Origin: DATAJX01 sp964601735 | GTDB lineage: Bacteria; Pseudomonadota; Alphaproteobacteria; UBA2136; UBA6156 | Direction of reading: 5' to 3' | Assembly: GCA_964601735.1 (NCBI GenBank) | Contig: CAZROO010000015.1 | Location: forward strand, 1-33,994 | Length of the DNA: 33,994 nucleotides | Part shown: positions 6,786-13,403 of the stretch, one piece after another | How the letters are laid out: every line of letters begins with the position of its first letter | Numbering within the stretch: the first letter of the stretch is position 1 | Notes under the pieces: model-generated | Databases searched by the model: none | What the model was told of the DNA's origin: nothing | The model's input: the letters and a program-made list of their open reading frames with translations, nothing else | Made by a program: the position numbers and the translations under genes

Positions 6786-7069
6786 GTGCCGCCATCACTA
6801 CCATCAACGTCGCGGGCAAAGAGTACCGCATGGCCGTGCCCCCCAGCGAAGAAAGCCGCGTCAAGGCACTCGCCGCGCGGGTCGATGCCATGCTGGCCGA
6901 CCTCCGCAAGGCCGACCCGCAAATCGACCGCGACCGCGCCTTCCTGCTCACGTGCCTTGAAATGGCCGACACCATCAACGGCCTGCAAGGCAAGGCCGAG
7001 GTACAAGGCGCCGCCGTCGCCAGGTTCCACCGCCACCTGGCCGACAAACTAGAATCCCTGCTGGCCTAG
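6782..7069 (+). CDS. zapA: cell division protein ZapA
   Basis: A 95-residue ZapA, which bundles FtsZ protofilaments at midcell. The N-terminal beta hairpin ITTINVAGKEYRMAVP is followed by ESRVKALAARVDAMLADLRK and the long dimerisation helix RAFLLTCLEMADTINGLQ, in the family's order. The start overlaps the stop of the coiled-coil gene by four bases. The 3' end is unusual: the last codons and stop are part of a hairpin-forming unit that is repeated in tandem immediately downstream (7053-7128). In many proteobacteria zapA is followed by 6S RNA and fcl; here a minus-strand fibre gene lies between zapA and fcl. Confidence 0.9.
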   Translation: MSAAITTINVAGKEYRMAVPPSEESRVKALAARVDAMLADLRKADPQIDRDRAFLLTCLEMADTINGLQGKAEVQGAAVARFHRHLADKLESLLA

Positions 7070-7128
7070 CAGGGCTCGTCAATCCCTGCTGGCCTAACAG
7101 CAGGGCTCGCCAATTCCTGCCGACCTTA
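7053..7128 (+). repeat. tandem hairpin duplication at the end of zapA
   Basis: Unit 1 (7053-7080) contains the last zapA codons and folds as CCTGCT/AGCAGG. Unit 2 (7081-7111) repeats it, stop codon included, with a longer stem CCCTGCTG/CAGCAGGG. Unit 3 (7112-7128) is a degraded partial copy. There is no T-run, so this is not a standard terminator. Confidence 0.8.
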
Positions 7129-7136
7129 AACCCACG

Positions 7137-8450
7137 CTACGGGTGAGCGCTCTTATATGCCTCGAACTCACTGCGCAAATTCCGGGTCTCAGCCCGCAAA
7201 TTGTCATTGTCGGCCTTCAACGCCTCAAGCGCCGCATGGTCGCTGTCAAACAGCACCTTTAGTTCCTGCACCGCCTTCACCAGCGGCGCAATCATATGGG
7301 TGTAGTCCAGGCTCTTGAGCTTTTCTACCGGCTCCTTCCTGCCGTTTTCCAAGGTGATGGTGGTGCTTCGAGTGCGGTTCTTAACGAGGTCGGGAAATAC
7401 CTTTTCCACGTCCTGCGCGATAAAGCCGTACTGGTGTCCTTCAGTCTTGGCCATGGTGCGGTCGCGCCAGTCATAGCTCACCGGCTGCAGCTTCATAATC
7501 TTCGCCAGGGTGCTGTCGTGGTCGTCCAGTGGTTTGATATTCTGCTTCAATCGCCGGTCGGAATAACTCTGGACGGCAGAGACTAGCATACCTCCAGAGA
7601 CACAACCGTAGCCCCCTCCGCAGTATGAAACTGCATAAAAGGTGTTAAAGTTTGTCGTGCCATTAGGGTCGACATAATAGGCGTTGTTGTTCCCGTCATA
7701 CTCAGGCCCATTGAACCCATACGTACGGTAAAGCGCACCGCTTACAGTGCCCGCCCCGATATTGGCGGCTGGTACGGTGCCGGTGCTCAATGTGCTGCCG
7801 TTCCATAGCCAATCCCAGGCATTGTCAGCAGTGTTATAAACACCGGAATACGTCCCGTTGACCATGAAGGTCTTGAGGTTGGTGCCCGCGCTCTTGAAGT
7901 TGATGCCGCCCCAGGAGTTTTTGGTGCCGTCAATTGTAAGTGCCCCATAGGTCGAGGTTGCTCCCGAGCCGTAGAGCACGCCATTGGTTTTAATAGAGCC
8001 GCTAACATCAAGTGCTGCACCCGGGGTTGACGTCCCAATCCCCACCTTCCCACTGGCATAAAGCGTCGTCACGCTGGTGAGGTTGGCGGTGGCGGAAATG
8101 CCCGGAACGGTCAGGACGCCGTTGGCGTTGAAGTACCCGCCGGTAACCCCGGCATTGGTAATGGAAATAATGCTGGTCGCGCTATTGGCTACCATGCTGG
8201 TGGTTCCGGAAGTTATGCGGTCGCCGTTGCCCCCGCTGCCGGAAATGCCAGTCAGGCCCGAGCCGTCGCCGAGGAAGGTGCCGTTGATGGTGGTGCCGCT
8301 GATATACGTGAAATACCCATAAGTGCCGCTCACCACGCCGCCGAGGCTGGTACTGATGACAGGCACCTGGTTGAATTGCGCAAAGCCCGCAACGGGCATC
8401 AGCAACAACGCAATTCCTAAAAAGACACCTCGCACACCCAACTCTTTCAT
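7137..8450 (-). CDS. secreted tail-fibre-like protein with S74 intramolecular chaperone domain
   Basis: A 437-residue protein with a signal peptide (residues 1-24, ending AGFAQ). A Gly/Ser/Thr-rich fibre region follows, containing FLGDGSGLTGISG and VGIGTSTPGAALDVSGSI, motifs common in phage tail fibres and bacterial fibre proteins. The C-terminal peptidase S74 domain starts at SDRRLKQNIKPL. Ser297 and Lys302 have the five-residue spacing of the self-cleavage dyad, so cleavage before Ser297 should release a chaperone of about 141 residues after trimerisation. Later family hallmarks are YDWRD, YGFIAQDVEKVFPDLV and DYTHMIAPLVKAVQEL, ending in a coiled coil. An AGAGG precedes the start. No phage genes are nearby; the signal peptide points to an exported cellular adhesin or fibre. 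It is inserted against the direction of its neighbours. Confidence 0.88.
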   Translation of the reverse strand: MKELGVRGVFLGIALLLMPVAGFAQFNQVPVISTSLGGVVSGTYGYFTYISGTTINGTFLGDGSGLTGISGSGGNGDRITSGTTSMVANSATSIISITNAGVTGGYFNANGVLTVPGISATANLTSVTTLYASGKVGIGTSTPGAALDVSGSIKTNGVLYGSGATSTYGALTIDGTKNSWGGINFKSAGTNLKTFMVNGTYSGVYNTADNAWDWLWNGSTLSTGTVPAANIGAGTVSGALYRTYGFNGPEYDGNNNAYYVDPNGTTNFNTFYAVSYCGGGYGCVSGGMLVSAVQSYSDRRLKQNIKPLDDHDSTLAKIMKLQPVSYDWRDRTMAKTEGHQYGFIAQDVEKVFPDLVKNRTRSTTITLENGRKEPVEKLKSLDYTHMIAPLVKAVQELKVLFDSDHAALEALKADNDNLRAETRNLRSEFEAYKSAHP

Positions 8451-8549
8451 CCATTGACCTCTGGCGAGACCCCGCCTGACTATGCCGCGAGTGAATCCGC
8501 AGCGACAACCTCCCTGCCCAAAGCCAAAACACCCCCGTCGTCATCAATT

Positions 8550-8652
8550 CGACATTCCTGCACAAAAACTGCCCTAAAACCGACACTTTATGCCACCCAC
8601 GCACGCCAAACCGACATCAATGCGACACTTCCGCATTATTACCGCACACTTG
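8550..8652. promoter_or_regulatory. CGAC direct-repeat region, site A
   Basis: CGAC occurs on the plus strand at 8550, 8581, 8612 and 8623, with spacings of 31, 31 and 11, all near whole helical turns. The block from 8606 (CCAAACCGAC) to 8649 matches a second region at 32341-32395. It lies between the fibre gene (minus) and fcl (plus), so it could act on either. The rest of 8451-8685 shows no recognised feature. Confidence 0.45.
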
Positions 8653-8685
8653 AAATGGGCGCGGGAAGGAGCCATATCACCGCCC

Positions 8686-9300
8686 ATGCCACGTGCCCAA
8701 ACTGCGCCCAAACTGCCCGCAAAACTGGCCACGTCGGCCCGCGCCGCCATACAAAAAAACATTCTACGCCAAGGGCTTATGGTGCGCCGCCGCACCATCC
8801 CGGCAGACCTCGCCAACACTACCCAGTGGAAAATCATCAACCACCTGCGCAGTCTCATCGCGCAAAATAACAGCGAAGTCATATGTTTATACCATGCCCG
8901 CGGTACCGAGGTCGACCTCATGCCACTCGTCCGCGAACTCTGGCAGCAGGGTAAAACCGTCGCCTTGCCGCGCGTGGTTTACCGCGGATTCCCAATGGTT
9001 TTTAACGTCTGGGAACCAAATGCCCCGCTTGAGCGCGATTTCCTCGGCCTGCCCTGCGCGGATGGCCCCGAAATACATCCTACTTTCATAGCTTTACCCA
9101 TGTTGGGCTACAACCGCAAGGGCTACCGCCTAGGCTACGGCGGCGGCTATTACGACCTCACCCTCAAACACCTGAAATATCCATCAGTTACCGCCGGAAT
9201 CTGCCACACCGAACTCGAAATCCCCCACTTTCCCGCCGAATATCACGACCTCCGTCTCGGCTATGTCGTCACCGCCAAAGAAGTAATTATCTGTATTTAA
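8686..9300 (+). CDS. fcl: 5-formyltetrahydrofolate cyclo-ligase
   Basis: About 204 residues. The enzyme uses ATP to convert 5-formyltetrahydrofolate to 5,10-methenyltetrahydrofolate in one-carbon metabolism. The N-terminal basic helix KNILRQGLMVRRRTI matches the family's K..LR...R.R pattern. The C-terminal signature LPMLGYNRKGYRLGYGGGYY is intact and followed by Asp. The frame is open from 8590. ATG at 8686 (MPRAQT) is preferred because an AAGGAG lies upstream, though with a long 14-base gap; ATG at 8620 falls inside the repeat region and ATG at 8779 would remove the basic helix. The pairing with zapA upstream and ymdB downstream matches alphaproteobacterial synteny, apart from the inserted fibre gene. 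Confidence 0.88.
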   Translation: MPRAQTAPKLPAKLATSARAAIQKNILRQGLMVRRRTIPADLANTTQWKIINHLRSLIAQNNSEVICLYHARGTEVDLMPLVRELWQQGKTVALPRVVYRGFPMVFNVWEPNAPLERDFLGLPCADGPEIHPTFIALPMLGYNRKGYRLGYGGGYYDLTLKHLKYPSVTAGICHTELEIPHFPAEYHDLRLGYVVTAKEVIICI

Positions 9301-9321
9301 AAGGTTTTTAAAGCACTTGAG

Positions 9322-9384
9322 GTCCAGGGGCAAAGCTCCTGGAGGCCGCAGGCCTCATGCCGGCGAAGGCCGGTATCCACGTCC
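9322..9384 (+). repeat. hairpins plus dispersed repeat (CACGTCC subtype) after fcl
   Basis: A CCAGG/CCTGG hairpin and a perfect GAGGCC-GCA-GGCCTC hairpin (9342-9356) run into CATGCCGGCGAAGGCCGG and TATCCACGTCC (9356-9384). There is no T-run. An AT-rich stretch (9390-9416, including TATAAA) follows and may hold the ymdB promoter. Confidence 0.65.
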
Positions 9385-9419
9385 TCTTTCTTATTGAAAA
9401 ATAATATAAAATTTTCCCT

Positions 9420-9447
9420 CTACAAGCCACAAGCGACAAGCTATAAG
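9420..9447 (+). repeat. heptamer array before ymdB (unit CNACAAG, 4 copies)
   Basis: Units CTACAAG, CCACAAG, CGACAAG and CTATAAG, followed by exactly one further 7-base interval (CTAGGGC) and the ATG. The period matches the other arrays, but the heptamer sequence is unrelated. Confidence 0.8.
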
Positions 9448-9454
9448 CTAGGGC

Positions 9455-10261
9455 ATGAACATTCTCTTCCTCGGCGATATTTTCGGTAACCCGGGCCGCG
9501 CCGCCCTTACCAAACACCTACCGCAACTCATTCAAAAATATGAAGTTAATTGCGTCGTCGTCAACGGCGAGAACAGTATGAATAATGGCCGTGGCATCAC
9601 CATCGATACTGCCAACGACATCTTCAAAGCAGGCACCGACGTCATCACCCTCGGCGACCACACTTTCGACCAAAAGGGCATAGAAGAACTCCTTGCAAAC
9701 AAAGAGAAAATTATCCGCCCCGCTAATTACCCGGCGGGTACGGCGGGCAGGGGCTTTACCGTTCACACCACAGCCCAGGGCAAGCGCGTCGGCGTGCTCA
9801 ACATCCAGGGCCGCATCTTCATGGGTCCGCAAGCCGATTCCCCCTACCAGTTCGTCAAAAAATTCCTTGAAGAACATGAGCTTGGCAAAGACTATGACGC
9901 CCTCGTCGTCGATATCCACGCCGAAGCCACCGCCGAGAAGATCTGCCTCGGCCACCTCTTCGACGGCCACGCCACGCTGGTGGTCGGCACCCACACCCAC
10001 ATCCCCACCGCCGATACCCGCATCCAGCCCAAAGGCACGGCATTCCAAGCAGATGCAGGCATGTGCGGCGTCTACGAAAGCAGTATCGGCATGAGCTTCG
10101 AAAGCGTCATTCCTGGCAATTTCACCATCGGCCGCCACCCCTTCAAACCCGCCGAGGGCGAAGCCACCGTCTGCGGCGTGCTGGTCACGGCCAACGCCAA
10201 AGGCCTGGCACAAAGCGTTAAACCCATCCGCGTCGGCGGCACGCTGTCCGAGAGTCTCTGA
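9455..10261 (+). CDS. ymdB: YmdB/TIGR00282 family metallophosphoesterase
   Basis: A 268-residue calcineurin-like phosphoesterase of the TIGR00282 family. The Bacillus subtilis member YmdB is a 2',3'-cyclic nucleotide phosphodiesterase affecting biofilm and motility decisions. Metal-site motifs are GDIFG (Asp8), VNGEN (Glu39, Asn40), LGDHTFD (Asp68, His69), DIHAEATAEK and GTHTHIPTAD. The usual Asn-His of the third motif is Asp-His here. The start has only AGGG as a ribosome-binding site, directly after the heptamer array. The TGA overlaps the ATG of the HD gene by one base, so the two are coupled. Confidence 0.9.
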   Translation: MNILFLGDIFGNPGRAALTKHLPQLIQKYEVNCVVVNGENSMNNGRGITIDTANDIFKAGTDVITLGDHTFDQKGIEELLANKEKIIRPANYPAGTAGRGFTVHTTAQGKRVGVLNIQGRIFMGPQADSPYQFVKKFLEEHELGKDYDALVVDIHAEATAEKICLGHLFDGHATLVVGTHTHIPTADTRIQPKGTAFQADAGMCGVYESSIGMSFESVIPGNFTIGRHPFKPAEGEATVCGVLVTANAKGLAQSVKPIRVGGTLSESL

Positions 10262-10944
10262 TGCCCGAAACCGTTTTAAAAGTCGCTGAGTTGGTTAAAG
10301 CGAAATTAAGCGGTGAGGGTAGCGGTCACGATTGGGAACATATCGAACGCGTCTGGAAAACCATTCAAAAGCTGGCGCAAGAAGAAAACGCCGATATCGA
10401 GCTGGCCGAACTTGCCGCGTTACTGCACGACGTGGACGATGCCAAACTGACGGGCGATTTAACTACCGAGAAAACCTTACCCACTGCGTATCAATTCATG
10501 CGCGAAGTTGGCCTGCCGGAACCTCGTCAGGAGCAGGTGGCCAACGTTATTCGCGGCAGTGGTTATCATAAATCGCTCGATGGTCAGGGCGGCGCTACGC
10601 TTGAGCAGAATCTGCTCTCCGACGCCGATTATCTTGATGCCATCGGCGCCATCGGTATCGCCCGCTGCTTCGCTTATGGCGGATACAAGTCGCGGCCCAT
10701 CTTTATTCCCGGCGAGGCGCCGCGCGAAACCATCAGCCGCGCCGATTATGTTTCCACCAACACCAACAGCGTAAATCACTTTTTCGAGAAACTTCTACGC
10801 TTGAAAGACAAAATGGTGACCAGATCCGGCAAGACTGAAGCCGCCAAACGCCACGCCCGCATGGTGAGGTATATCGAAGATTTCTTTGAAGAAGTCGGTG
10901 CTCCCGCCGAATGGGCTGAACTTCTCAAGCCTTACCGCTCTTGA
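10261..10944 (+). CDS. HD-domain phosphohydrolase (YedJ-like)
   Basis: A 227-residue HD-superfamily protein. The metal-binding residues appear as SGHDWEHIERVW (His23), ALLHDVDD (His56, Asp57) and LLSDADYLDAIGAIGIAR, which carries the distal Asp. This arrangement is typical of YedJ-like HD hydrolases, whose physiological substrates are mostly unknown. It is translationally coupled to ymdB, which suggests linked nucleotide turnover, but this is inference. Its base composition looks slightly lower in GC than its neighbours. An 8-bp hairpin (CTTACCGC with GCGGTAAG, 10931-10962) spans the stop codon and has no T-run. Confidence 0.85.
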   Translation: MPETVLKVAELVKAKLSGEGSGHDWEHIERVWKTIQKLAQEENADIELAELAALLHDVDDAKLTGDLTTEKTLPTAYQFMREVGLPEPRQEQVANVIRGSGYHKSLDGQGGATLEQNLLSDADYLDAIGAIGIARCFAYGGYKSRPIFIPGEAPRETISRADYVSTNTNSVNHFFEKLLRLKDKMVTRSGKTEAAKRHARMVRYIEDFFEEVGAPAEWAELLKPYRS

Positions 10945-10989
10945 CGCTTCGCGCGCGGTAAGCCACAACCCGCTTCATAAAGCCCTAAC

Positions 10990-11017
10990 ACCTAAAACCT
11001 AACACCTGGAACCTCGA
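10990..11017 (+). repeat. heptamer array before yebC (unit ACCTNNN, 4 copies)
   Basis: Units ACCTAAA, ACCTAAC, ACCTGGA and ACCTCGA, preceded by a partial CCTAAC. The array ends 2 bases before the yebC start codon and replaces a normal Shine-Dalgarno. Confidence 0.8.
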
Positions 11018-11019
11018 TT

Positions 11020-11769
11020 ATGGCCGGTCACAGTCAATTCAAAAATATCATGCACCGCAAGGCGGCACAGGATAAAAAGAAAGCCAAGGTCTACACCAAG
11101 TACATCCGCGACATCATGACCGCGGCCCGCCAGGGCGGTGGCGACTTATCGTCCAACCCCACATTGCGCACCCTGTGCGAAAAAGCCCGCAAGGAAAACA
11201 TGACCAACGCGGTGCTCGACCGCGCCATCAAGCGCGGCACGGGTGAGATCGCGGGTGCCGACTATGCCGAACGCACCTACGAAGGCTACGGCCCGGCGGG
11301 CGTAGCGGTGATGGTCACCACGCTCACCGACAACCCCACCCGCACCATCACCAACGTGCGCACCGCCTTCAGCCGATTCGGCGGCAACGTGGGGTCGGAC
11401 GGCGCCGTGGCTTGGATGTTCAAATACGCCGGCCAGTTCATCTATCCCGCCAGCGTGGGAAATGAAGAAAAAGTCACCGACGCTGCCCTTAACGCTGGCG
11501 CCGACGACATCCAGAACACCGGCGACAATTGGGAAATCACCAGTACCCCGTCCGATTTCACTGCCGTGCGCGATGCGCTGGAAAAAGCTCTTGGCGCGCC
11601 GCTGGAAGCCAACCTTACTTACATCCCCACTCAAACCCAGCAGGTGACCGACCTTGAAACCGCGCAGAGCGTGATGAAAATGGTCGAAATGCTTGAGGCC
11701 GACGACGACGTGCAAACGGTGACCACCAACCTCGACCTGCCGGAAGACCTCGCCGCCAAACTGCAATAA
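11020..11769 (+). CDS. yebC: YebC/PmpR family probable transcriptional regulator or translation factor
   Basis: A 249-residue protein matching YebC along its whole length: start MAGHSQFKNIMHRKAAQDKK, then RQGGGDLSSNPTLR, KENMTNAVLDRAIKRGTG, YEGYGPAGVAVMV, TDNPTRTITNVRTAFSRFGG and the DAVAWMF-like DGAVAWMF. It is cytosolic. The family has been described as transcriptional regulators and more recently as helping ribosomes through proline-rich stretches. It commonly lies just upstream of ruvC in proteobacteria; here a small opposite-strand gene and cytochrome b561 intervene. It has a strong terminator. Confidence 0.95.
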   Translation: MAGHSQFKNIMHRKAAQDKKKAKVYTKYIRDIMTAARQGGGDLSSNPTLRTLCEKARKENMTNAVLDRAIKRGTGEIAGADYAERTYEGYGPAGVAVMVTTLTDNPTRTITNVRTAFSRFGGNVGSDGAVAWMFKYAGQFIYPASVGNEEKVTDAALNAGADDIQNTGDNWEITSTPSDFTAVRDALEKALGAPLEANLTYIPTQTQQVTDLETAQSVMKMVEMLEADDDVQTVTTNLDLPEDLAAKLQ

Positions 11770-11796
11770 AAAAGGCCGTCTAAGACGGCCTTTTTC
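11768..11796. terminator. bidirectional intrinsic terminator between yebC and the convergent gene
   Basis: AAAAAAGGCCGTC and GACGGCCTTTTT pair around TAA. The last codons and stop of the minus-strand gene (11780) lie inside the stem, so it cannot have been added without shaping that protein's C-terminus (KRKRPS). Confidence 0.9.
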
Positions 11797-12184
11797 GTTT
11801 TCGTACGGGCTCACCCCGGATAATGCCATAATGAGTACAGAGGCGGTTTAGAAGTATATCAGCGTCCCGGACTATCGGGTCGTCGGCAGAACGTCGCCCT
11901 GAATGCGTTGTCATCTCTTTAACTAAATCTTGCGGGGTAATAGATGCCAATTCGCCTAGGAAAGGTTTTAGGGCAAACTTGCGGCCCGCATAATTCATCA
12001 ATTTTTCGGCAAACGTACCTGTCATGCCAAGGTCTCTGGCCCAGGCTACCAGCGTTGCCGCAGGAATAGGGGTTTTATATACATTTTTCTCCGGTGGCGG
12101 CAGGCGGTACTTAGCAAAGATAGTTCGTGCGGTATTGAGGGATTCCTCGCGGTTATTAAGGTCAAACGTTACCAGAGTGCTCAT
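11780..12184 (-). CDS. hypothetical protein, 134 residues
   Basis: I do not recognise this protein. It has no signal peptide or membrane segment. The composition is mixed helical, with PEKNVYKTPIPAATLVAWA in the first third, a central EKLMNYAGRKFALKPFLGEL and a strongly basic end (RGEPVRKRKRPS). A GGAG lies 9 bases before the ATG, supporting the start. The base composition is visibly less GC-rich than ruvC or cybB beside it, suggesting later acquisition. It is convergent with yebC and shares its terminator, and divergent from cytochrome b561. Confidence 0.7.
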   Translation of the reverse strand: MSTLVTFDLNNREESLNTARTIFAKYRLPPPEKNVYKTPIPAATLVAWARDLGMTGTFAEKLMNYAGRKFALKPFLGELASITPQDLVKEMTTHSGRRSADDPIVRDADILLNRLCTHYGIIRGEPVRKRKRPS

Positions 12185-12238
12185 GATGGTTCTCCGTAAG
12201 AATCACGAATTGGGCCTGATATAGGGAGAACGGGGGCA

Positions 12239-12266
12239 TTGCGCAAGGGGCAAGCGGTGCTATCAT
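12239..12266 (+). promoter_or_regulatory. possible leaderless promoter for cytochrome b561
   Basis: TTGCGC (12239-12244), a 16-base spacer and TATCAT (12261-12266), then 6 bases to the ATG. There is no Shine-Dalgarno at normal distance. The geometry fits a transcript starting at the start codon. Confidence 0.4.
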
Positions 12267-12272
12267 CGCCCC

Positions 12273-12884
12273 ATGCCCAAAGCACAAAAACCTTCTAAGC
12301 CCGTAAAGCAACAACTGCCGCACCCGCGCGCCACGCCGTACACCGCCACGGCCATTTCCCTGCACTGGCTCATCGGCGTTCTGATGATCGGCAACCTGCT
12401 GTTCGGCTGGGCGCTGGCGCACGATTACTGGGAGGCGCCGTTCAGCCACACGCTGGTGGGCTGGCATAAATCGGTTGGCGTGCTGGTTCTCATTCTTGCG
12501 GCCACGCGGCTCACCTACCGCATGACGCACAATTACCCCGGCTACGTGCCCATGCCCAACTGGATGCGTATCGCCGCCGAACTCAACCACTACGCCCTGT
12601 ATGTGTTGATTTTCTGGATGCCGCTCACCGGCTATCTGATGAGCAGCGCGGGCGGCCATCCCACAGGCTTCTTCGGCCTGTTTACGTTGCCCAACTTCAT
12701 GTCATTCAATCCCGACCTCGGCAAACAGCTCTTCGCCCTGCATATGTACGGCATGTGGGCGGGCTTTTTCCTCATCAGCCTGCACATCGCCGCCGCGCTG
12801 TATCACCAGTTGTGGCGCAAGGACGGCACCCTTGGCCGCATGCTGCCGTTCCTGCGGGATATCGGCCAGCCGGCCCGGCGCTAA
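12273..12884 (+). CDS. cybB: cytochrome b561 family membrane protein
   Basis: A 203-residue four-helix inner-membrane dihaem cytochrome of the bacterial b561 family, which can oxidise quinol. Haem-ligand candidates are His in SLHWLIG (helix 1), GWHKSVG (helix 2), LNHYALYVLIFWMPLTGY (helix 3) and LHMYGMWAGFFLISLHIAAA with YHQL (helix 4). The N-terminal 20 residues are basic and cytosolic. The stop codon overlaps the ruvC start (TAATG), so ruvC is probably co-transcribed and coupled. The start is backed by the promoter 6 bases upstream rather than by a ribosome-binding site. Confidence 0.88.
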   Translation: MPKAQKPSKPVKQQLPHPRATPYTATAISLHWLIGVLMIGNLLFGWALAHDYWEAPFSHTLVGWHKSVGVLVLILAATRLTYRMTHNYPGYVPMPNWMRIAAELNHYALYVLIFWMPLTGYLMSSAGGHPTGFFGLFTLPNFMSFNPDLGKQLFALHMYGMWAGFFLISLHIAAALYHQLWRKDGTLGRMLPFLRDIGQPARR

Positions 12885-13375
12885 TGAGGATTCTGGGGAT
12901 CGACCCCGGCCTTGAGCACACCGGCTATGGTATCGTCGAGGTTGTCGGCAACCAGCATAAATATATCGCCTGCGGGCGCATCACCACCAAGGCCAGCCAA
13001 CCTATTCCCGAACGCCTCGGCGCGCTGGCCGCAGGCCTGGCCGCCATTCTGGCCGAGCACAAACCTACCCACGCAGCGGTAGAAGAAACCTTTGTGAATG
13101 TGAACGCCAAAAGCTCGCTCGCGCTGGGCCACGCCCGTGGCGTGTGCCTGCTCGTTCCCACCCAGCACGGCGTGCCGGTGGCCGAGTACGCCGCGCGATT
13201 AGTGAAAAAAAGTCTGGTGGGCACCGGCAGCGCCGAAAAAAAACAAATCCAGCACATGGTCAAAGTCCTGCTGCCGCTCTCCAATGCTGAGAGCCCCGAC
13301 GCCGCCGACGCACTTGCGGTGGCTTTGACACATGCCCACCATTTAAGCAGTCCTCTGACGAGATTGAAGTTGTAA
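12884..13375 (+). CDS. ruvC: Holliday junction endonuclease RuvC
   Basis: A 163-residue crossover-junction endonuclease that resolves Holliday junctions together with RuvAB. The active-site acids are present: Asp7 in ILGIDPG, Glu67 in AVEETFV, and Asp139 and Asp142 in SPDAADALAVALTHAH. The central segment NVNAKSSLALGHARGV matches the DNA-binding region of the family. The start at 12884 begins MRILGIDPGLEHTG; the frame is open further upstream only because it runs inside cytochrome b561. It is separated from ruvA by 28 bases that contain a possible promoter. Confidence 0.96.
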   Translation: MRILGIDPGLEHTGYGIVEVVGNQHKYIACGRITTKASQPIPERLGALAAGLAAILAEHKPTHAAVEETFVNVNAKSSLALGHARGVCLLVPTQHGVPVAEYAARLVKKSLVGTGSAEKKQIQHMVKVLLPLSNAESPDAADALAVALTHAHHLSSPLTRLKL

Positions 13376-13397
13376 CAGAAATCAAAGGGGCTATAGT
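13370..13397 (+). promoter_or_regulatory. possible leaderless promoter for ruvA
   Basis: TTGTAA (13370-13375), a 16-base spacer and TATAGT (13392-13397), then 6 bases to the ruvA ATG. An AAGGGG is present but 13-14 bases from the start, too far for a normal Shine-Dalgarno. The -35 overlaps the end of ruvC. Confidence 0.4.
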
Positions 13398-13403
13398 GCT
13401 CTT

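Noticed and set aside
7070..8685. 6S RNA expected between zapA and fcl
   Set aside because: The zapA side leaves only 67 bases, and the fcl side shows CGAC repeats but no long imperfect hairpin with a central bulge that I can recognise. It may lie elsewhere.
8590..8685. Upstream in-frame starts of fcl (8590, 8620) and of the TPR gene (32366)
   Set aside because: The similar peptides encoded there come from the shared CGAC-repeat DNA. Most base differences change the amino acid, so selection appears to be on DNA, not protein.
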